Source of the DNA: Asparagopsis taxiformis | Taxonomy: Eukaryota > Rhodophyta > Florideophyceae > Bonnemaisoniales > Bonnemaisoniaceae | Direction of reading: 5' to 3' | Length of the DNA: 64,000 bases | NCBI GenBank assembly: GCA_030407315.1 | Contig: JALQPE010002231.1 | Span: 1 to 64,000 of the forward strand | Made by a program: the position numbers and the translations under genes | The notes under the pieces: model-generated | The model's input: the letters and a program-made list of their open reading frames with translations, nothing else | What the model was told of the DNA's origin: nothing | The model's database searches: none | Part shown: positions 11,174 through 22,535 of the stretch, one piece after another | How positions within the stretch are numbered: position 1 is the first letter of the stretch | How the letters are laid out: each line of letters begins with the position of its first letter

Positions 11174-12549
11174 CATGCTCTAATCTATTCCAGCGTGCGC
11201 CAACTCGTGGCATGGATGGATGCAATCAGAAATGCCGAGCCTGGCAAGACGATTGTGGACAGTGTTCGAGTCGTGCTATCTCGCCGACCACACAGCTTTA
11301 CGTCCAATCCATCGACGAAAACGTGCACACTGCATAATATGCACGATTTCGTTATCCATGCGTATAAGCGGGGGAAGGGTATGGCTGCATACAATATGGT
11401 GGATTACAGGTTGCACAATCCGGACATATCGAGGCACCCTGGGTTCACTAACGCGATTGACAACGTTCCGAGGTTGTCGGCTGGTGAAGCTCAATACGAT
11501 GGGCAGAACAACCGACTGCGCCATGAGCAGAAGGCGTTGACCACTCTTCGTGAGCTTCTGGAACGATTTTCGAAGCAGAACGATATCGTGATGGATTTCT
11601 TCTCGGGAACATACAGCACAGCCATAGCGTGTATGACGTTGAGGATGGTACGTATCGTCGGTTCATTGGGTGTGAGAAGGAAAAAATGTGCCACGATGCA
11701 TCGCAGGAGTGGATACTGCATGCTTTCGTCAGTGAGGTGAAAGCCGGGCGATATGGGGGGATCTTGCAGCGTGAGGTGGAGAGTATTCTTGGGGACGAGT
11801 CGGTACCGGTCACAGGAAAAGCTCCAAGGCTTCGTCAGAAGCACATCTCAGATGCACCAGAAGGTTTACCTGCTGTGACAGCATTGCCGAACCATCTGCT
11901 TGTGTTCGTTGCGTCAATGAAGAAGGACGGGTCTATGCTTCACAGATTGAGCGGGGTGCCTATGGACCAGTGGCCGGCCGAGGACATGCACTCGTTTTGG
12001 AGCATAGACCCGGACGCGATTCTGGCTGCTGATGCCGCATTCTACGGTGTCTATGTTTCGCAATCGGAGGTAAGAGGTGGTGGGTTTGGCGTATTCGCTG
12101 CGAAGAAACTGAAGAAGGGGACGGTCATTGGCTGGTACAACGGGACGATATTCTATGCGAAGATTCGAGACTCGGAACCGCAGAGATCAGTGATGTACGG
12201 CCCGGAAGGATTTGGGTGCACAGGAGAGAGGTTCCAGGACTACAACATGGAATTGGAAACCACGTACATAGGGAGGGGTGCACCTGTTCGGAAGGTCTGG
12301 CTCGTTCCAGCGGTCTATAATTGTACCAGCTACCTCAATGATTGTCGGGTCATTGACGGAACGGAGAAAGCGACCGAGGTGAGTCGAACACAGTCAGCCG
12401 AGTTTCGACAAGGCGATGCCATAGACAAACCGGACTTTGCTTCAAATATCAAGAATCCCCATGCTGTCAAGGTCGTTCTGACCAGAGACGTTGAAGCTGA
12501 TGAGGAGATATTTGCTGACTATGGTAGAAAATATTGGCCAGCTAACTGA
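11174..12549 (+). pseudogene. 3' half of a DNA methyltransferase-SET fusion gene, frameshifted
   Basis: Reading begins directly at the transposon junction. The first part matches the C-terminal half of a methyltransferase, ending in SAM motif I (DIVMDFFSGTYST, about 11588-11626). One base appears to be missing near 11642; the frame then resumes and runs to 12549. After a linker comes a SET-like domain: GGGFGVFAAKKLKKGTVIG, a central NCTSYLND segment, and a terminal EEIFADYGRKYW, which fits the SET signature with its final tyrosine. The same order is seen in the fuller homologue at 32900-36064. The missing DPPY half probably lies to the left of the window, split off by insertion of the 11-kb element. 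A small intron instead of a frameshift cannot be excluded. Confidence 0.75.
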
Positions 12550-13396
12550 GCTACTTTGATAGATTTGATTAAACACGCATTGACAGAGACAAGAGACTGT
12601 GCATCATCTTCCAAGAGCGCTAGATATTATAGACTACACTACAACAATCGTGACATGACTGCAGGAAGGCATCTGCGGCCTGGAGTGCAAACTATCCACT
12701 TTTCTACTGCTATACCTATGGATACGAAAAGGAGAGAAACTAGAAAGATGTGAGTGAGAAATTGTGTAGCAACGCAGCATGTAGAACACCAGTAAGAGAG
12801 CGATGTAGGAGAAGCAGTCACCCCATTACAGTGCGGGCCGTTTACCGGGGATGCTGACAGCAAAGTCATCGTTACGATGACTTTGCTGTAAGGAACCCTG
12901 GTAAACGGCTTCGGCTGTAAGCAGCAGGGAGTTTCGTCCTTCTCCCATCTTGGTAAAGGTGAGAAGCGAAGTGTGAAGTCGGGAAAATTGCTCAGCAAAG
13001 GTCTGTACGGCTGTGAGCAGCTCTCAGGAGTATTTTACCTCACGTGGTCTCTGTTCAGGTTATACCCTGTATATATATAGGTAGCCTAGTGTAGGTGTGA
13101 AGATAGACGAAAATTCTACAAATAATTTATCACAGTGACGGCTCTCGTAGTCGAAATCTGCGCGTTGTCAAGGGTTGAAACTAGTCTCCCCCTACGGCCT
13201 AGCTAGTAAAATCATATAACGTTGTAGACTAATATTGAAAAGTAGCAAGCAATCTGCTGAGTAACACTAAACTATGAGATGAAGGACAGATGTATAGATG
13301 AGAATTGAAAAGTGGGCTAAGGTAACAATGTTGAGATGAGAAAGACAGAACTTTATAGCAGGGAACAGTAGTATAGGTTTTAATACTTCTGATATG
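12550..13396. other. Non-coding spacer with the first foldback repeat
   Basis: No gene is supported. A foldback of about 97 bp (12826-12922) contains one copy of the 33-bp palindrome (12857-12889). It is flanked by GTTTACC and GGTAAAC arms and by outer TTACAG and CTGTAA sequences. The rest, to 13396, is unremarkable and probably holds the 3' untranslated region of the minus-strand gene that ends at 13397. Confidence 0.6.
12857..12985. repeat. Left inverted repeat of the first ParB-dioxygenase unit
   Basis: This segment is similar, in inverted orientation, to 18036-18164: roughly 86 percent over the 85-bp outer part by eye, then continuing through the 33-bp palindrome. Together the two bracket the first ParB-dioxygenase gene and look like the ends of a 5.3-kb element. 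Confidence 0.6.
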
Positions 13397-16300
13397 CTAT
13401 CTATTGCTCCTATCGTACTTGTAATATTCGACGGTGTGGATGTGGTCCGTGAGGACGTCCTTCTCCGTCTTCAAGTAGATGTGGCCGCGCGTGGGCAGGC
13501 CATAGACTAACTTCTCGCCTGCAGGAAGATCTCCTCGGCTGAAGCCGACCCCGTAATGGTAAAGGTCACCGCGACCAACCAATACGGAATAGGGTGGCAC
13601 CCAAAAGGTGAGAGGGGGAACCTTCCACATATCGGCGTCCGGATTGACCAGGCATACATGACTATAAGGGGCAACTACTATAAAGAACCCATCGGCTCCG
13701 CTCGACATCATGAAATATGATGGAGACTTGGTAGGACTTCCAACACTATTCGTCGTTACCATGAAGTCCGTGTGCCCATCCTGGTCTGCAGCCCCATCTG
13801 CTGTAAGAAGCAGCCGCAATCCTGTCTTCGGGAAGAAGACGGGATCCTCACCCTCCATTCCCAGCTTGAGAAACTCCGCACAAACCCAAGAGCAAGCTCT
13901 GCCACCAACTTGTTCTTGTACATATCCAAATTTTCCTCCTCCAACTTGTCGCACAACTCACGCCGCGGCAGAGAGAGGCGCCCACGACCACCATCGATGC
14001 GGTCCTTCGCATCACCCACGTTGTGGATGAACTGCCACGGCGAAGGATCGAAGCCGGGCTTTGCGAAAGCTGGCGGCTCGTCCTGTGGCTCCCTGTCGTC
14101 ATCGTTAGAATCAGACTGCTGGGAGGGTTTTTCAACCTCCTCAACCAGCGGGAACTGCCTAGCGAAGTGACCGAACAACTCATGCGTCGCATTACCAGCC
14201 GTGGACGATGCCAACAGGCCTTCCATAACAATAACACCCAAGTTTTCCAACAATGCCTTCTTCACCGCAAAGTACCTGTCCACCACCGTATCCTCAGCAC
14301 CCGGCGATGTAGCTGCCTGGAATGCTGCCGCCCTCATTTCCGCCCTAACCGTCTCCACCGTCGTACTTTCCATATAGTACTTCATCCGGCTGCCAGACGC
14401 AATTGCGCTGGGGAGAACGGCGGCCACATTCTCATCGACGATACTGTCGGGAATGGGATTCTCCTGGGCGTCGTCGAACTGGAGAACCGGCTCCCGAGAG
14501 CGACCTCGGGAAGCCGACTTGGATTTCTTTGACGACGACTTTGATGAAGTCTCACCGAGCCTTCTCTTTTTGGTAGAAGGCTCGGGCGTCGCAGAAGCGG
14601 CTTCCAAGTTACGCTTCCCGAGGATGGAGTTTTCACCCGCATCCTCGGGGGCGCTCTCCAGCTCGACGACCTCCACAGCACCACCCGCCGTTCCACCACG
14701 ACCGGAACGACTCGCTTGCAGGCGGGTACTCCTTCTGGGCATCACTTTCCTCCCAGAAGTTTCCACTCCGGGCGGTGCAGAATCACTGACTTCAATGACA
14801 TCTTCGTCAGGATCTGCACCGCCCTTCGCACTGCTGCCCTCGACCACATTCTCGGGAGTAGGGCCCTCCGTCGAAATCCTCGCAACCGTCTTCTGTCCAA
14901 CCCCACCGGATGGTGAAGGGACGAAACTGTCATCGCTGGAGCTTCCCGAACTGCTAGCAGATGCAGAACGGGAAGCTTCGACAGCGGGGGCCGGAGCAGC
15001 AGGGTGCTGCTCGGCAGCCGGAGTCGCAGGCTCAGGCTGCGAAGCCGGTGAGACCTGCTCCTGCGCGGCTTGGACAGGACGGTTGGGGGTACCAGTCCCG
15101 GCGTGGGAAACTGGACCAGAGCGTTCGCTGCCATCCTGGGGACCACGCGCAGTCGGCTTGACCGGGGTCACCGCAGGGGAGGATGCAGACACGGCAGGGG
15201 TAGTGACAGGAACAGGGGCAACCTCGGAATTGCTGGAAGATTCCAGTTGAGGTGGTGGGGGCAAAGGAATGGAGGATGAAGGGATGGGCAAGGAATTGGA
15301 AGAGGAAGGGATGGGGGCATCATCACCACATGTGGCTGGGAGCGCAGCATGTGGGATGTCTGGGTACATCGCGTGAAAGCGTTTCCGCATAATCATGTCG
15401 CGGTACCCAGTGACGCGCAGGAGCATTTTCCTGGCGTCCTTCCCGAAGACAGACTTCTTACGGGGAAAAATGTTCTCCGACTTGTAACCATCGGGGGGGC
15501 CTTCCTTGGGACGGAAGTCTGCCCAGCACCCCTTCTTGGGGACCATCTGAGCAAGAACTTCGACAACGCGCGAGCGAATGTCGAAGCTCTTGCTCGGGTC
15601 ACCCACGCTGGGAATTGACCCATCCAGCATCCTCAACACATCCGACACGTTCCAGTACTCGGCCACCTCCTTCACGTACCCGAAGATTTCCAACAAACCA
15701 GCAATCCATTCCTGCCCAATGGTACCAACCGAGTACGGTTTCAGCCCGGCCGACCGACGGCTACAAGTGTAGCGCGCCGTCATCTCCAGGATGAAACACT
15801 TCTGTACATCTGGAGCACTCCTGAACGACCCATTGAACAACAAGTTCACCGTACACCCAGCCAGATCCTCCGTCGAAGAAAATTGAACGAACTCCGGCCT
15901 GTTCGGGATGCTCGACCAGTATTTGAAAGCAGGGCTTTCAATGGTCTTGAACCCTCGCGCGATCGAGACGTAGCGCATGAGCTGTCTCGGACGAATCCAG
16001 CTCAGCGCTTTCCGTTCTTTGATGTATTGAACGGTCGGCTCGATCTTCTTCTTTCCCAGGCGGTGGATATTGATGAACTCCATCACAGAGCACACATTGT
16101 CAGCAACTGTTACCTCGCTGACATTGTGGGTGTGGAAGTTCATCAGCCGTGAAAGCGGGAGTACTTCTTCGGAGCAGAAGACATCCCGGCCAAGCCGAGT
16201 CGGTGGGAGGAGAAAGTCGACTGGAATAGTTCCAAATCGACGGTAGATGTCAGACTTGACAAACTCCTCCCACTCTGGACTGTCCTTCGCAGGAGCAGGT

Positions 16301-17031
16301 CCAGCCGACTCGAGAATGGCCTTCAACGCGGTCACTCGGTGAGATCCATCGACATATTGCAGTCGTACTTTTGCATTGGAATCAATCACCTCGCAGACGG
16401 ACACGCGTGAAGCAATCACGGAAAATCCTTGAGTGAGAAACGTTTTCTTCAACTCATCAACGCGATGCGGCCTGACCACCCTGGACACGACTGCCGGAGG
16501 AGAAACATCCAGAGGGGAAATGAAGACTGGAATGTTTCGGCAGCTCTCCGGACTTATGTCATAGTCCACATCCACCGGGATGGGCACTGTGCCAGGGTAG
16601 GCCAGCCTGGTGCTGCGGAGAGGCTTGTTCGGTACGATGTCACGAGCGTTGTGATCATCGACCTTCTCCGCATCCTCTGCCAAGTCGCTGCCGGACGCGA
16701 TGATCATGTCCGGAGCAGGCGAGCTAGGCAGAGGAGCACCAGATCCCTCGACGGCTGGCGCCGCTTCGGCAGATTGAGCCGGAAGCGGAGTTGCGGGAAC
16801 GCCAGCGTCGATTGTCGGGACAACCGCGGGATCGGAAGCGGAAGGGGGGGAGGGGACGGGCTTAGGTGCTGGGCTGAGCTGGGTCAGCGCTGCAGCAGCT
16901 TCGCAAACGTCCATGGGGACAGGGGGGCCAGAGAAGGAGAAGGAGTGGGAGAGAGGAGTGGGAGAATCGTTGTCACGGCGGCTGGCAGAGCGCACCTGGC
17001 GGTCGAAAGCGTTGGGGGATTGTTGAGCCAT
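13397..17031 (-). pseudogene. ParB-like / 2OG-Fe(II) dioxygenase fusion, copy 1 (one frameshift)
   Basis: The start is ATG 17031. A Pro/Ala/Ser-rich N-terminus precedes a ParB-like domain with YVDGSHRVTAL (D228) and a helical region (VADNVCSVMEFI). A long low-complexity stretch with basic, probably nuclear-localising, clusters (KKRRL, SKKSKSASRGR) follows. The C-terminal dioxygenase begins around ENLGVIVMEGL. Its iron ligands appear as QDGHTDF (H-x-D) and, further on, DLYHYGVGF (distal His). By comparison with copy 2, one base is missing near 13893: AELALG is in one frame and VCAEFLKLG in the next. The gene is therefore probably inactive unless this is a sequencing error or recoding. The likely role of the intact form is oxidation of modified DNA bases, by analogy with TET/JBP and AlkB enzymes; the substrate is unproven. 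Confidence 0.75.
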
Positions 17032-17235
17032 TGCTTTTGTGAGTGATGACAAACGAAGAGTGAAAGATTGAGAAAGAGAGAAGAAGATCTGAACGACAAG
17101 CTGTTTTGCTGCGTAAGCTGAGTAAGATAGGCGAAACTTAGAGAACTGACATATTCCTATTAGTATACACCCTGGTAATGATATTCAGCGGTTGACCAAT
17201 CCGAACCTTCCACATCACTTTTCGTTGTACGACAA

Positions 17236-17560
17236 TTACAGCTCAGGCAGTTTACCAAGGATCCTTACAGCAAAGCCATCGTTACGATGACTTTGCTGTA
17301 AGGAAACGTTTCATTACAGAGGCCAGGAATTTTTTTACCGGGTAAAGAAATCATGGCTACTGTAATGTTTTGTTTCCTGACAGCAAAGTCATCGTTACGA
17401 TGACTTTGCTGTAAGAAAACGTTTTCATTACAGCGGCCAGGAATTTTTTTACCGGGTAAAGAAATCATGGCCACTGTAATGAAACCTTTCCTTACAGCAA
17501 AGTCATCGTAACGATGACTTTGCTGTAAGCATCCCTGGTAAACTGCTCCATCTGTAAGCC
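17236..17560. repeat. Nested palindrome cluster B (three 33-bp palindromes)
   Basis: Cores lie at 17267-17299 (one mismatch), 17380-17412 and 17494-17526, spaced 113-114 bp. Each core is ACAGCAAAGTCATCGT, one central T or A, then the reverse complement. Between cores sit ATTACAG and CTGTAAT arms around a second odd palindrome, TTTTACC-G/C-GGTAAA. The cluster ends, TTACAG...GTTTACC and GGTAAAC...CTGTAAG, are themselves inverted. Confidence 0.9.
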
Positions 17561-18035
17561 GTTGGTCTCAACCCTCGCTCTCGTTTCTGTTGTCCTCCTT
17601 CATCATCTCCACCTACCTTCCCCCTACACACCACCTCTCTAATGTCACTCTACCCACCCTTTGGTGCATGAAATATTTTCTTACCACTGCCATAGTCTAC
17701 ACATACTGCTGCCTTCATACCTCTGCATGCCTACCCTTCAATCTTTCTTCCATCTTTCTCTACCGTGCTAGGCTTAGACCATGCTCTGTGCACATCTGAC
17801 TTACTTAATATCATTGTATAGCTAGAAACTAGAATAATAATTACATCACTAGAGTACACTGCAAATGTTAGTAACTATGGTTGGTGTGGTACACAACACC
17901 CTAACTCCTTCATGAGTAAACTTTGCGCACAGAACCGTTCAATACCAGGTAGTGCAGCCAGCGCAAACCAGGCTTGCACGACGCAGAGTGCTCCCCAGAG
18001 CCGTCAACAGTCGTCCAAACCATCGTTGTACGATG

Positions 18036-18164
18036 TTCCCGGCTCCACACTTCCCTTCTCACCCTTCCCAGGGTGGGAGACGGACGAAACTCCCAACCGC
18101 TTACAGCCGAAGCCGTTTACCCGGGATGCTTACAGCAAAGTCATCGTTACGATGACTTTGCTGT
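18036..18164. repeat. Right inverted repeat of the first ParB-dioxygenase unit
   Basis: This is the inverted partner of 12857-12985. It ends in the first palindrome of cluster C, so the palindromes form part of the apparent element end. Confidence 0.6.
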
Positions 18165-18384
18165 AAGGAAAGGTTTGATTACAGTGGTGAGAAAATTTTA
18201 CCGGGTAAAAAAATCAGCAAGAATTTTTTACCCGGTAAAAAATTGTGGCCGCTGTAATGATTTGATTTCTTACAGCAAAGTCATCGTTACGATGACTTTG
18301 CTGTAAGAAATCAAATCATTACAGCAAAGTCATCGTAACGATGACTTTGCTGTCAGCACCCCAGCGAAACTGCATCATCTGTAA
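18105..18384. repeat. Nested palindrome cluster C (three 33-bp palindromes)
   Basis: Cores lie at 18132-18164, 18272-18304 and 18321-18353. The last two are almost adjacent. Two copies of the TTTTACC-S-GGTAAAA palindrome lie between the first and second core. The cluster sits just beyond the 3' end of the second ParB-dioxygenase gene. Confidence 0.9.
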
Positions 18385-18606
18385 GCCTTCCTCACCTCAA
18401 TGTTGTAACCAAAGACGACTGCGATATTACCTTGTTCTATTCTAGTAGTGCCCACCATAGTTTCCTCCCCTTCTCATATTAAATTGAGTATTGTATATCT
18501 CTCGACCCGTCTACATACGCAAACGTCATGTACTAGCCTAACTTTCATCGTTTACTTGAAGGCGGCCTTGATGCCTGCCATAGAATGCTATTAAGAACTA
18601 ATTTCA

Positions 18607-21600
18607 TCAGATATCTAAACGCTCCCAGTAGTTGACATTGAAGGGAGGCTGTAGCAACTTCTCCCTGGAAGTTCGCAGTGATAGATGGGACCGGATAGGA
18701 TGCTGGTACCTCACCGAAGAACGACCCTCCGCGAATCCCATTCCTCCGTGATACACGTCCGTTCGGCATACAAGCAGGGAATACGGTGGGATGCGCACGT
18801 TCGTCACTGGCACGCGGTACTTTTCTTTCGCTGGATGACTTAGGCACACATGGCTGAACTTGGCGATACGAATGATGAACCCATCCGCACCAGCAGCCAT
18901 CATGAAATATGATGGCGAGTTGAGAGGACCAGTTCCAGTTCCCTCACGGACGGGAACATCGGTATGCATAAGTTGCTCCTGACTACCTTCTGCGGTCAAA
19001 ATCAGACGAAGACCCGTTTCTGGAAAGACCACCGCTTCTTCTCTTCCAAACCCGAGCTTCAGGTTCTCCGCACAAATCGCCTTACCTAGCTCCAGAATCA
19101 GCTTGTTCCTGTACTGCCGCGCGCTTTCTTGCTCAAGGTCATCGCAGATGCTTTTCCGGTCCGTCTTGAATACACCAGTGCTGTCTTTCGGTCGAAGTGG
19201 TTTCCACGGGTTCTTCTGACTTGCACTTGAGCCACTTGTAGTACCTTGGAATGTGCTGGCCATCTGTGTGAATAACTCGTGCGTAGCTGCTCCCACTGTA
19301 GTAGAAGAGAAAATGTCTTGCAACACCACGTAACCAAGCTCGTCGATCATTCTTCTCTGGTAGCTGAAGTATTGTTGGCTTTCACAAGAACCGAGGGGAC
19401 ATACCAAAGTAGAGTAGCCTGCAGCTGCTTCCATTATCTCCGTCCGGATTGTATCAATGTCTTCTTCTGTGATATAATACTTCATTCTCGAGTTGGAAGG
19501 AACGCATAAAGGCAGCTTCTCAGGTATGTCCTCTGCGAATGTGCGGTCTGGAAGGGAGTTTTCTTGCTCGTCAGTGAAGAGTGGTGCTTCTTCTCCAGTC
19601 GTTCGTTTTCTTGCATTGACTCTACTCTTCTTTTCCCGGGGAGGCCCAATCTCAATGTTGTCATCCGGCGTATTGGGCTCAGAAAACTTCGCGCTAGTAT
19701 CTTCCCTTCTTCGCTTCTTATGCAACCTGGACTCGTTTTCATCGCCGCTTCCACCAGAACTCCTGCTTCTTCCCGAATTCTCCTTGTCCACTTCGGCCGG
19801 GCTAGTGCTGTAAGTTTCTGGTGTCCTGATTCGAAGTTTCAATATCACAGAGCGGTTCTGCGCATCTCCAGCTTGTTGTCCAGGCGTGTCTATGTCCATG
19901 CGACCACTATTGTCCAAGTTGATATCCAGACTTTGCGTATCGCCGCTTTGTTTCCTTCCCTGAGGAAGATCTTCTCTGACAATCCTTCCCGGCGAATTAT
20001 CCCTGGCACGACTTTCCCGCTCTGCCCTTGAAGCTGAAAGACGTTCCTGTTCTTTTTGGAGAACAGCAAGACGTTCTGCTTCCCTCTTCTCAGCTGCTGC
20101 AAGACGCGTGGCAGGACGTTCCTGTCCTCCCTCTTTTGCTGCGGCAGGACGGTCTTCTGCTTCTTTCGGGGTGCTCAGAGGTGCCTCTTCTATTGCTTTC
20201 GTCGCGACAGCAGGAATCACTTCTTCAGCCACCACATTTGGAGTAATTTCCTGTTCTTCCTCCACAACAGCAGAAACTTCCTGCTCTACTTGGGCTTCGG
20301 CAGATACTCCTTCTTCTGCTTGAACAGGACCAGAAGTTTCCACCGTTTCCTTCTCTGTAGAATTATTTCCCTGTTCTGCGGCAGTAGGTGCTTCTTCGTC
20401 TTCTGCTTTGGCGCCATCAACAAGTGCTTTTTCTATTTCTCCGGGGGTCATGCGATTCCGTTCCCTCTCCTCCTCCGCTTTCGTCTCCTGCATTGCCTTT
20501 GTCCCGGTAGCATATTCCAGTTTGTCGTAAAAACTGTTTGTAAACATCCCGTTCTTGGTTCTCAGACTGCTACTGTCTACCACGTCGTCATGAAAGTCGA
20601 CAAGGACGAATACAATGCGCTCTCCAATGCGATGATCATTATCCCCGACCTCCTTCGCGTTTTCTGCTGCCAAATCCGTTCGCACGAATTCCTCCATCGT
20701 TGCAGAGTTCAACCACTTGCGGACGACCTCTGCCATATCATAGATGGCCAACAGAGCCAGTAGCCAAGTGCGCATCGTGAACGGACTTCCGCTTCCGATA
20801 TTTCTGACAAGTCCTCTCTTCCTCCTCATCCTTGTCCACGACGCTGTCATCTCGAGCACAAACCACTGGAACCACTCCTTATCGCGCGTCCCGCGTCCGT
20901 CCGTGCCATTGCGGAATATTGCGTTATTGACAAGATCGAGCACGCACCCGTACATATCGGCAGAGTCAATTCGAGAAAAGTCCGGATCTCTTCCCTCGGT
21001 TCTTGCATCCTCGATTTCTCTGTTCCTATCCAAAGCATTGTAAACGCTAGGGATAGAGCTCCAGTACACGAAAGCAACGCTGTCTGTGCGATTGAACCCC
21101 TTCGCAATGTTGATGTACTGCCTATACGAGTTCTCCGAACGGTTCCTGTCGGACGGCAGAATATAGCTCACTTCTTTCAGAATAGGAATAAGCCGGACAA
21201 CAGGAAGATCCATCTGGTTGGAAAACCTGAGAAACTCTATGACCGCACACACATTGTCGGCAATGCTCACAGAAGCGACATCGTGAGTTTGTATATTGGC
21301 TTCGAGAGACAGTTTCAGAACCTCCAGCGCATCGAAAATTAGACGCCCGTTCGGCGCAATCAACTGTTGTACCCAAACCAATTCCAAGGAATCCCTGTTC
21401 TTTCCTGAGTACTTCTCCAGGCATAGTTGCAGAGCAGCTATGCGATGAGAGCCATCGATGCAGTAAAACTCGTCTCCTTCGTTATCTTCCATTTTGCAGA
21501 CTGTAATCATAGTTCCAGTGGTAGAGAAACCTCTATCCATGAAAATGCTGGCCAGTTCGTTTACACGACCCGGTCGCACCAAACGGGAGGTCACTGTCGG

Positions 21601-21867
21601 AAATTTCACTTTGCGAGGATCAACTTGCACTTTAGAAGAGCTGTACTGAGCAATAGTGATGCTTTTCTCTTCAGCAGAAGGAGAATTGCTCTTCTCCGCT
21701 GTAGTATTCATGATACTATTGTCTCCCATTGTAATCCCTGCAATCTCAGTTCGTTCAATCGGTTCTCTGTTCAAATGTTGTGTAGACGATGAAATCCACA
21801 ATTGTGGTACCTCCGAGTGCGCTTCCCGTCTCTCAGCTTCCTCTCTTATACTGTCCGGACAAGACAT
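18607..21867 (-). CDS. ParB-like / 2OG-Fe(II) dioxygenase fusion protein, copy 2 (intact)
   Basis: The product has 1086 residues from ATG 21867; ATGs at codons 47 and 53 are alternatives. The ParB-like domain covers about residues 83-165, with CIDGSHRIAAL (D138) and the RPGRVNEL helix typical of the fold. A helical region (IADNVCAVIEFL) follows, then a long charged Glu/Ala-rich segment with coiled-coil character (about 455-620) and a basic patch (KKRRRED). The dioxygenase begins near DELGYVVLQDIF. It has MHTDV (H968-x-D970), a distal histidine in TDVYHGGMGF (H1040) and a candidate 2OG-binding arginine about 19-26 residues later. The order and spacing match 2OG-Fe(II) oxygenases. It is flanked by clusters C and D, and by a transposase gene on the same strand upstream. 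I infer a nuclear enzyme that oxidises or removes a DNA modification; a protein substrate is possible. Confidence 0.8.
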   Translation of the reverse strand: MSCPDSIREEAERREAHSEVPQLWISSSTQHLNREPIERTEIAGITMGDNSIMNTTAEKSNSPSAEEKSITIAQYSSSKVQVDPRKVKFPTVTSRLVRPGRVNELASIFMDRGFSTTGTMITVCKMEDNEGDEFYCIDGSHRIAALQLCLEKYSGKNRDSLELVWVQQLIAPNGRLIFDALEVLKLSLEANIQTHDVASVSIADNVCAVIEFLRFSNQMDLPVVRLIPILKEVSYILPSDRNRSENSYRQYINIAKGFNRTDSVAFVYWSSIPSVYNALDRNREIEDARTEGRDPDFSRIDSADMYGCVLDLVNNAIFRNGTDGRGTRDKEWFQWFVLEMTASWTRMRRKRGLVRNIGSGSPFTMRTWLLALLAIYDMAEVVRKWLNSATMEEFVRTDLAAENAKEVGDNDHRIGERIVFVLVDFHDDVVDSSSLRTKNGMFTNSFYDKLEYATGTKAMQETKAEEERERNRMTPGEIEKALVDGAKAEDEEAPTAAEQGNNSTEKETVETSGPVQAEEGVSAEAQVEQEVSAVVEEEQEITPNVVAEEVIPAVATKAIEEAPLSTPKEAEDRPAAAKEGGQERPATRLAAAEKREAERLAVLQKEQERLSASRAERESRARDNSPGRIVREDLPQGRKQSGDTQSLDINLDNSGRMDIDTPGQQAGDAQNRSVILKLRIRTPETYSTSPAEVDKENSGRSRSSGGSGDENESRLHKKRRREDTSAKFSEPNTPDDNIEIGPPREKKSRVNARKRTTGEEAPLFTDEQENSLPDRTFAEDIPEKLPLCVPSNSRMKYYITEEDIDTIRTEIMEAAAGYSTLVCPLGSCESQQYFSYQRRMIDELGYVVLQDIFSSTTVGAATHELFTQMASTFQGTTSGSSASQKNPWKPLRPKDSTGVFKTDRKSICDDLEQESARQYRNKLILELGKAICAENLKLGFGREEAVVFPETGLRLILTAEGSQEQLMHTDVPVREGTGTGPLNSPSYFMMAAGADGFIIRIAKFSHVCLSHPAKEKYRVPVTNVRIPPYSLLVCRTDVYHGGMGFAEGRSSVRYQHPIRSHLSLRTSREKLLQPPFNVNYWERLDI

Positions 21868-22535
21868 TCCCTACCTACGTTCAGTCCTGATGAACCTTAC
21901 GCTGCACCCGCTCAGCACCTCTGACTCTACCTGATCCTGATACCTCCACAAAGCGTTTAGCCCTTTCCATCAATCTACACCTAATAGTATGTACCTCTAG
22001 CGCATATAATGCAATCGAACCCGTTTACCTCACCACGTCAATTATCATTCATATTCCAACAACCTATTTCATCCACACTCTCCACCTCGCTTCTTCTTCC
22101 GTACCATTGATTCCTATCAATCGATTCTACGTGAGTTTTATACATTTACTACGATCCACCTCTCCTACAAGTCTGAAAAATTCATTTCTACACTAACTTT
22201 TGCTACTCACAAATGAACGGTTCCCGTGCAGGCCACTGCTTGAATTTCTTCCTATTGGCGTACTCGGCTGCAAAGGATTCATAGACTATTTAAACGGTGA
22301 TCATATAAATGGTTTTCAATGTGCTCCAATGGACAATACACCAAAGAACATCAATATGAATTCATTTCAACTACCTATTCACTACTGCGATTCAGTTTTC
22401 TTGCATACCAAATCTCATTGCGTTCCTACCCTAGTCGATTCAAAATGCTTCCTCTTCGTCAGTTGATCAATATTCCTTATTCCTTACAACGAGCAGGTCC
22501 TCTGGACATCCTAAAGTTGGTTACTTAACCTTAAC
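21868..22535. other. Upstream region of ParB-dioxygenase copy 2, no gene seen
   Basis: This AT-rich, pyrimidine-rich stretch has no supported coding sequence. It presumably holds the promoter of the minus-strand gene starting at 21867. Confidence 0.5.

Larger units (their letters stand above)
17032..18606. other. Non-coding interval with palindrome clusters B and C
   Basis: No gene is supported. It separates the start of the first ParB-dioxygenase gene from the end of the second and contains two of the four palindrome clusters. The stretch 17561-18035 between them is pyrimidine-rich, with nothing recognisable. Confidence 0.6.

Noticed and set aside
14023..15250. Long plus-strand frames of up to 265 codons opposite the first ParB-dioxygenase
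   Set aside because: They are antisense shadows of a GC-rich low-complexity coding stretch with no domain of their own.
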